This document shows positions 55,300-59,619 of a DNA stretch of 59,619 nt, piece after piece (the first letter of the stretch is position 1; each line of letters begins with the position of its first letter). This DNA comes from Gemmatimonadota bacterium (GTDB lineage: Bacteria > Gemmatimonadota > Gemmatimonadetes > Longimicrobiales > Gaopeijiaceae): NCBI GenBank assembly GCA_002724575.1, contig PBPC01000091.1, positions 1 through 59,619 of the forward strand. Direction: 5' to 3'. The translations under genes were made by a program, and so were the position numbers. The notes beneath the pieces were generated by a model. The model had not been told where the DNA came from, did no database searches, and saw nothing but the letters and a program-made list of their open reading frames with translations.

Positions 55300-57938
55300 C
55301 CCTCAGCCTCTCGGAGAAAAGCCTTAACGGTGTTGGCACCAGACTCCAAGGCTTCATCAATTTTCGTGATGTCTTCCACACCCGCTTGAGCGATATGGGC
55401 CTTACCCCCACCCCTTCCTCCTACAAATCCGGACACTTCCCGAATCAATGCATCTGCGCGTACACCCCTTGAGATCAGATTCTCACTCACAAACGCAAAT
55501 AGCACATGCTTTTCGTTAGGCATCTCAGCCGCCAGTACTGCGACTCCGGAGGTGCCAGACTCAAGAAATCGGTCACCCCACTTTCGTGCATCATCTGCAT
55601 TCCGAGCACGAATACGGACACCCCGATAGGGTGCAGTGTCTCCTCCTCCGAGATCAATCACATCAGAAGTGACATCTGTTTCAGTGCTCCCTCCCCCCGA
55701 CCTTAATTGATCGAGGAGGCTCTCAAGTTCAGCGGTATCAGACAGAAGTTGCTCTGCTCGATGCCTTACCCCATCCGGTCGCGTTTTCAGTACTGCTGAG
55801 ACCTCTTCCAGAGCAGTCTCACGTCCCTTTAGGAAGGTAAACGCTGCTCGCCCAGTAAGTCCTTCAACGCGTCTTACTCCTGCTGAGACTCCTGACTGAC
55901 TAACGAACCTGAATAGACCAATCTCAGCAGTTTGGCTCGCATGCGTGCCCCCACAAAGTTCCATACTGACGCCGGCTATACTCACAACTCGAACCTGTTC
56001 GGGATATTTTTCTCCAAAAAGAGCCATCGCCCCGTCCTCAACAGCAGTTGCATAGGAGCGGTGGTCAATTTCAACCGGATGATTAGCCCAGATCCCTTCA
56101 TTAACAATCAATTCTACCTGTTCTAGTTCATCGGTACCCAATGGGCCCGTGTGTGCAAAGTCAAAGCGGAGCCGATCAGGAGCGACCAGGGAACCGCGCT
56201 GGACAACATGGTCGCCCAGCACCTCTCGCAAAGCCGAGTGCAGGAGATGAGTCGCGGTATGGTTCCTCACTGTGTCTCGCCGAACATGATCGGTCACCTG
56301 AGCTTCAACTGAAAGCTTCTCGCCTCCATCGGGGAATACACCCTCGATTGAGCCAAATACTGCGGTTTGTCCCATTACGTCAGCTACCTCTTGAACATCT
56401 AGCTTCCAGACATCACCAGAAACAACACCCACATCTGATACCTGACCACCACTTTCAAGATAGAAGGGGCTTTCACGCAGTATGAGGCCGACTACGTCAT
56501 CCTTAACACGATACGCAAGAACCTCAGTTCTTATATGGATTTGTTGGTAACCGACAAATGTCTGCTCTTGGTCGACAATCTGCATCCAGCCATCTGTGAT
56601 ATCACCCGCCCTGAAAACCTCTTTGGCCTCTTCACGGTCTGCGCGTGACCTGGCTCGCTGTTTAGCTAATTCCTCTTCGAAGCCGACTTTATCAACACCA
56701 TACTCTCTTTCTTTAGCCATGATTTCAGTCAAATCGATCGGGAAACCAAAAGTGTCATAGAGCTTAAAAGCGTCATCCCCAGCTATTGTACCTCCCCCCT
56801 CTGATATGAGTTCGTTAAACCGGGTCATGCCACCTTCGATGGTCAAAAGAAAACGTTCTTCCTCCGCCTGAGTTGTTTTAAGCAGATGATCGCGTCTATG
56901 GATCAGATCAGGGAAAGTGTCGCCCATACTATCGATGACTGCAGCGACTACACCCGTGAGGGTTGGCTCTCGTTGTCCAAGTAGCCAAGCATGCCGCATC
57001 GCTCTCCTTAGGATACGACGCAACACATACCCACGACCTTCATTGCCTGGAAAAACACCATCACAAAGAAGAAAGGCAACTGCACGGGAGTGGTCTGCCA
57101 GAACCCGATAGCTAACAGCATCGTCAGCCTCAGCGTCGTAAGCTCTCCCCACTAGTTCACCGACACGATCAAGCATTGGGCGAAAAAGGTCAGTATGGTA
57201 CACTGAACCCACATCTTGAAGTACCGAAGCGAGCCGCTCCAGTCCTAACCCGGTGTCAACAGATGCGGCAGGAAGTTCGGTGAGGCTACCATCTTCAGCC
57301 CGATCGTACTGCATGAAAACAAGATTCCATAACTCGCTGATCTTCCCAGAATCATTGAGCTCGACAAACTCCTCTGTGTCCGTCACAGAGGTCCGGTCTT
57401 CTCTCAAGTCGTAGTGCAACTCTGAGCAGGGGCCACACGGTCCGGTGTCAGCCATCTGCCAGAAATTATCCTTGTCACCCAAGCGATGTACCCGTTCCGC
57501 TGGAAGTCCCACCTCGGTTGTCCACAGTTCTGCCGCTTGATCATCCGTATGATGGACCGTCGCATAGAAACGTTCGGGATCAAGCCCATAAACTCCTGTT
57601 AACAGATCCCAAGCGAAACGAATCGCGTCTTTCTTGAAGTAGTCCCCGAAAGAGAAATTACCGAGCATCTCGAAGAATGTGAGATGACGAGTAGTACGTC
57701 CGACCTCCTCAAGGTCATTGTGCTTACCACCGGCACGAACACACTTCTGGGATGTGACTGCTCGTCTGAACGACACCTCTTCCTGACCCAAGAATACGCG
57801 CTTGAACTGCACCATGCCCGCATTAGTGAACAACAGTGTGGGATCGTCCTCCGGTACAAGCGAAGAACTCTGTCTTCGAGAGTGACCTTGTTCCTCGAAG
57901 AATTTGAGAAATTGCTCCCGGATCTCGGCGGTCGTCAT
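55296..57938 (-). CDS. alaS: Alanyl-tRNA synthetase
   Basis: Charges tRNA-Ala; 880 residues. The N-terminal class II catalytic domain (TTAEIREQFLKFFEEQGHSR; LLFTNAGMVQFKRVFLG) is followed by the tRNA-recognition region. The editing domain has zinc ligands HTATHLLHSAL and MELCGGTHAS, and a C-terminal DHHA1-type oligomerisation region ends in GFVGGRGGGKAHIAQAG. Complete, standard architecture. It lies about 150 bases downstream of recA. Confidence 0.98.
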   Translation of the reverse strand: MTTAEIREQFLKFFEEQGHSRRQSSSLVPEDDPTLLFTNAGMVQFKRVFLGQEEVSFRRAVTSQKCVRAGGKHNDLEEVGRTTRHLTFFEMLGNFSFGDYFKKDAIRFAWDLLTGVYGLDPERFYATVHHTDDQAAELWTTEVGLPAERVHRLGDKDNFWQMADTGPCGPCSELHYDLREDRTSVTDTEEFVELNDSGKISELWNLVFMQYDRAEDGSLTELPAASVDTGLGLERLASVLQDVGSVYHTDLFRPMLDRVGELVGRAYDAEADDAVSYRVLADHSRAVAFLLCDGVFPGNEGRGYVLRRILRRAMRHAWLLGQREPTLTGVVAAVIDSMGDTFPDLIHRRDHLLKTTQAEEERFLLTIEGGMTRFNELISEGGGTIAGDDAFKLYDTFGFPIDLTEIMAKEREYGVDKVGFEEELAKQRARSRADREEAKEVFRAGDITDGWMQIVDQEQTFVGYQQIHIRTEVLAYRVKDDVVGLILRESPFYLESGGQVSDVGVVSGDVWKLDVQEVADVMGQTAVFGSIEGVFPDGGEKLSVEAQVTDHVRRDTVRNHTATHLLHSALREVLGDHVVQRGSLVAPDRLRFDFAHTGPLGTDELEQVELIVNEGIWANHPVEIDHRSYATAVEDGAMALFGEKYPEQVRVVSIAGVSMELCGGTHASQTAEIGLFRFVSQSGVSAGVRRVEGLTGRAAFTFLKGRETALEEVSAVLKTRPDGVRHRAEQLLSDTAELESLLDQLRSGGGSTETDVTSDVIDLGGGDTAPYRGVRIRARNADDARKWGDRFLESGTSGVAVLAAEMPNEKHVLFAFVSENLISRGVRADALIREVSGFVGGRGGGKAHIAQAGVEDITKIDEALESGANTVKAFLREAEG

Positions 57939-58090
57939 GGCGTCACATTAAGGGAAAACTACATTTATTAATGCCAAACTACTAACGATAACGGGTGACG
58001 CAGTGTGTAAGGAGTACCCGATAGTATGAAATCACGAGAGCCGAAAGACCGAAGGCCAAAAGCTTACGTTCGCTCCAACTGCTAAGAAAG

Positions 58091-59194
58091 TCAGCCGGCA
58101 ACTTCCTCCCCAAGCATTTCTGAAACCAAGTCATCACCTTCTTCAAGCTCTTCTTGATTCTCACGATCCAGCCCTAAAGCAGTACGTAGCTGCGATTCAA
58201 TCTCTTCGGCGATATCCGGGTTCTCCACTAAGAAAATCTTCGAATTTTCCTTTCCCTGACCCATGCGCAGATCCCCGTAGGAGAACCATGAGCCTGATTT
58301 CTCAACAATTTCGTGGTCGACTCCGAGATCGATGAGTAGTGCGGTATGGCTGACCCCTTCGTTGTATTGGATATCGAATTCAGCTTGCTTGAATGGAGGG
58401 GCACATTTGTTCTTTACCACCTTTACGCGTGTCCGGTTACCGATCACATCCTGCCCGTCCTTGATTGCACCAATGCGGCGTATATCGAGCCTGAGTGAGG
58501 CATAAAACTTGAGCGCTCGCCCTCCTGAAGTCGTCTCTGGACTACCGAACATGACGCCCACCTTAACACGTATCTGGTTCGTAAAAATCACCGCAGTATT
58601 AGAGCGATTTACAGCACCTGTGAGCTTTCGGAGCGCTTGGCTCATGAGTCTTGCCTGAAGTCCAACATGGGTGTCGCCCATCTCACCCTCAATCTCTGCT
58701 CTTGGAACGAGCGCTGCTACAGAATCAATGACCACGACATCAATTGCATTGCTACGAATTAGCACTTCTGCAATCTCAAGCGCTTGTTCCCCGGTGTCCG
58801 GTTGTGAGACTAAGAGGTTGTCTACATCGACACCAAGCTTGCGGGCATATGTCACATCCAAGGCGTGCTCAGCATCTACAAAAGCTGCTATACCACCAAG
58901 GCGTTGAGCATTTGCGATCACTTGAAGACAGAGCGTTGTCTTACCTGAGGATTCCGGACCATAGATCTCGCTGATTCGACCTCGCGGGATTCCTCCTATG
59001 CCGATTGCAGCATCCAAATTGATCGCGCCAGTAGGGATGGCCTCGATACTATTTGCAAATGAATCTTCTCCCATTCGCATGATTGCGCCCTTACCGTAAG
59101 AACGCTCGATCTGTGTGATCGCAGTATCTAAAGCCTTCTGGTTCTGGGTTGCCTTCTTCTTCACGTCTTGGTCAGTCATTTGAGCCGCAGCCAT
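58091..59194 (-). CDS. recA: Recombinase RecA
   Basis: Strand-exchange ATPase and SOS coprotease, 367 residues. Walker A is GPESSGKTT, Walker B is in [12 protein letters not shown], and loop L1/L2 segments [20 protein letters not shown] and [20 protein letters not shown] are present. The C-terminus is acidic ([12 protein letters not shown]), as expected. I start at the ATG at 59194, which has GGAGAA five to six bases upstream; the frame opens 15 codons earlier without a match to the family. Confidence 0.97.
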   Translation of the reverse strand: MAAAQMTDQDVKKKATQNQKALDTAITQIERSYGKGAIMRMGEDSFANSIEAIPTGAINLDAAIGIGGIPRGRISEIYGPESSGKTTLCLQVIANAQRLGGIAAFVDAEHALDVTYARKLGVDVDNLLVSQPDTGEQALEIAEVLIRSNAIDVVVIDSVAALVPRAEIEGEMGDTHVGLQARLMSQALRKLTGAVNRSNTAVIFTNQIRVKVGVMFGSPETTSGGRALKFYASLRLDIRRIGAIKDGQDVIGNRTRVKVVKNKCAPPFKQAEFDIQYNEGVSHTALLIDLGVDHEIVEKSGSWFSYGDLRMGQGKENSKIFLVENPDIAEEIESQLRTALGLDRENQEELEEGDDLVSEMLGEEVAG

Positions 59195-59239
59195 GTGTTC
59201 TCCGTCTTCGTGAGACCCCACTTCTAAGGGGTTCGACAC

Positions 59240-59280
59240 CCAAAATATAATACCCGAAGATAAAACGAAAGTGCATCTTT
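59240..59280 (-). promoter_or_regulatory. Candidate recA promoter region
   Basis: About 50-60 bases before the recA start the minus strand contains GGTATTATATTTTGGG with a -10-like TATTAT. About 17 bases upstream lies TGCACT, a poor -35. No clear LexA box of the GAAC-N4-GTTC or CTGT-N8-ACAG type is evident next to it. Confidence 0.3.
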
Positions 59281-59287
59281 GCCCTTA

Positions 59288-59314
59288 GGTCACTCACCCG
59301 GAAGAGGAGTGACC
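59288..59314. repeat. Perfect 8-bp inverted repeat upstream of recA
   Basis: GGTCACTC (59288-59295) and GAGTGACC (59307-59314) are exact complements separated by 11 bases. The repeat sits between the gene at the right edge and recA. No T-run follows on the minus strand, so it is not a standard terminator. It could be an operator or a 5' leader hairpin. Confidence 0.55.
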
Positions 59315-59447
59315 AGAAAACCGTTGCAATATCATGGTATACATCGAATTTTCGTCGTTCTCGATGATTGTATAGAGTTTCTTTGGGAGGACTCTGAATA
59401 GAGCGGAGCAGTACATGGCCCTCCTGGAAACATATGCAAGTCACAAT

Positions 59448-59618
59448 CTAGTTACTCATCAGTTTTTCTTGACGATAAAAATACGTCTGCCATACCCCTG
59501 GCCTAACTGCCACGTAAAAAGTCTCAAACGGCCGATCCGCATTTCTCGGCGTGAAAAGACCCACCCCTAGATGCTGCCCCACTCGCATGATCTGCTCACA
59601 ATCGACTGGACCTTCACC
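59448..59618 (-). CDS. C-terminal 56 residues of an unidentified gene entering from the right edge
   Basis: An open frame with no start in the window runs from the edge to a TAG at 59448. The sequence includes EQIMRVGQHLGVGLFTPRNA, DRPFETFYVAVRPGVWQTYF and YRQEKLMSN, a balanced composition that looks like real protein. I do not recognise the family. It is on the same strand as recA and ends about 250 bases before it. Confidence 0.55.
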   Translation of the reverse strand, partial: GEGPVDCEQIMRVGQHLGVGLFTPRNADRPFETFYVAVRPGVWQTYFYRQEKLMSN

Positions 59619-59619
59619 T

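Noticed and set aside
57982-58164. Short open frame between recA and alaS that could be a recX remnant
   Set aside because: It overlaps the end of recA in another frame and shows no RecX-like helices.
1-59619. CRISPR arrays, insertion sequences, prophage or rRNA genes
   Set aside because: No regularly spaced repeats, transposase, integrase or phage structural genes, or rRNA signatures were found.

Overview
This window reads as a bacterial housekeeping chromosome segment of medium GC: densely packed genes, short intergenic gaps, and no phage, insertion sequence, CRISPR or rRNA that I could see. I infer a Gram-negative-type envelope from the TolC-like outer membrane protein. The lineage is best guessed as Gemmatimonadota or a relative, at low confidence. 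The clues are a short primary-type sigma factor without region 1.1, BshB1 (bacillithiol pathway), a HIRAN-like small protein, a K+-dependent membrane pyrophosphatase, and secreted proteins with GWxTD-like features. No 16S rRNA is present to confirm this.

Layout. 1-3492 (minus): rplM-rpsI-rpsB-tsf-pyrH-(frr start), driven by a near-consensus sigma70 promoter. 3562-7180 (minus): sigma factor, NtrX-type sigma54 activator, an anchored unknown protein and ThpR. 7439-10288 (plus): three-gene proton-translocating transhydrogenase. 10347-15960 (minus): a PLP decarboxylase and a very large NtrY-type sensor kinase. 16239-23448 (plus): a secreted unknown protein, then TolC-like protein, membrane fusion protein, two FtsX/MacB-type permeases and BshB1. 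23470-26154: a HIRAN-like gene (minus), then a cysteine desulfurase translationally coupled to mnmA (plus). 26151-34177 (minus): dnaJ, grpE, cinA, pgsA, a small membrane protein, recR, ybaB, dnaX and DAHP synthase. 34390-46607 (minus): smc, rsfS, rplI, a DUF2232 protein, a fused rpsF-rpsR gene, an M20 peptidase, hppA, pth, rplY and prs. 46703-59619 (minus): a secreted TPR-like protein, tRNA-Gln, ispE, a flippase-like membrane protein, pdxJ, hflX, cca, an SDR oxidoreductase, a small unknown, alaS, recA and the C-terminal end of one more gene.

The standout is a single reading frame joining ribosomal proteins S6 and S18 by an acidic linker. These two proteins normally form a heterodimer on the 30S platform. 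The frame also carries a strong internal Shine-Dalgarno and ATG, which could yield free linker-S18. S2 and L25 in the same window carry long charged tails too, so charged extensions on ribosomal proteins may be a lineage trait. Upstream of the fused gene is a paired swapped repeat that could be an operator or an RNA switch. Other points of interest are the approximately 1356-residue multi-membrane NtrY-like kinase, an ABC efflux cluster lacking its ATPase, and the cysteine desulfurase/MnmA coupling.
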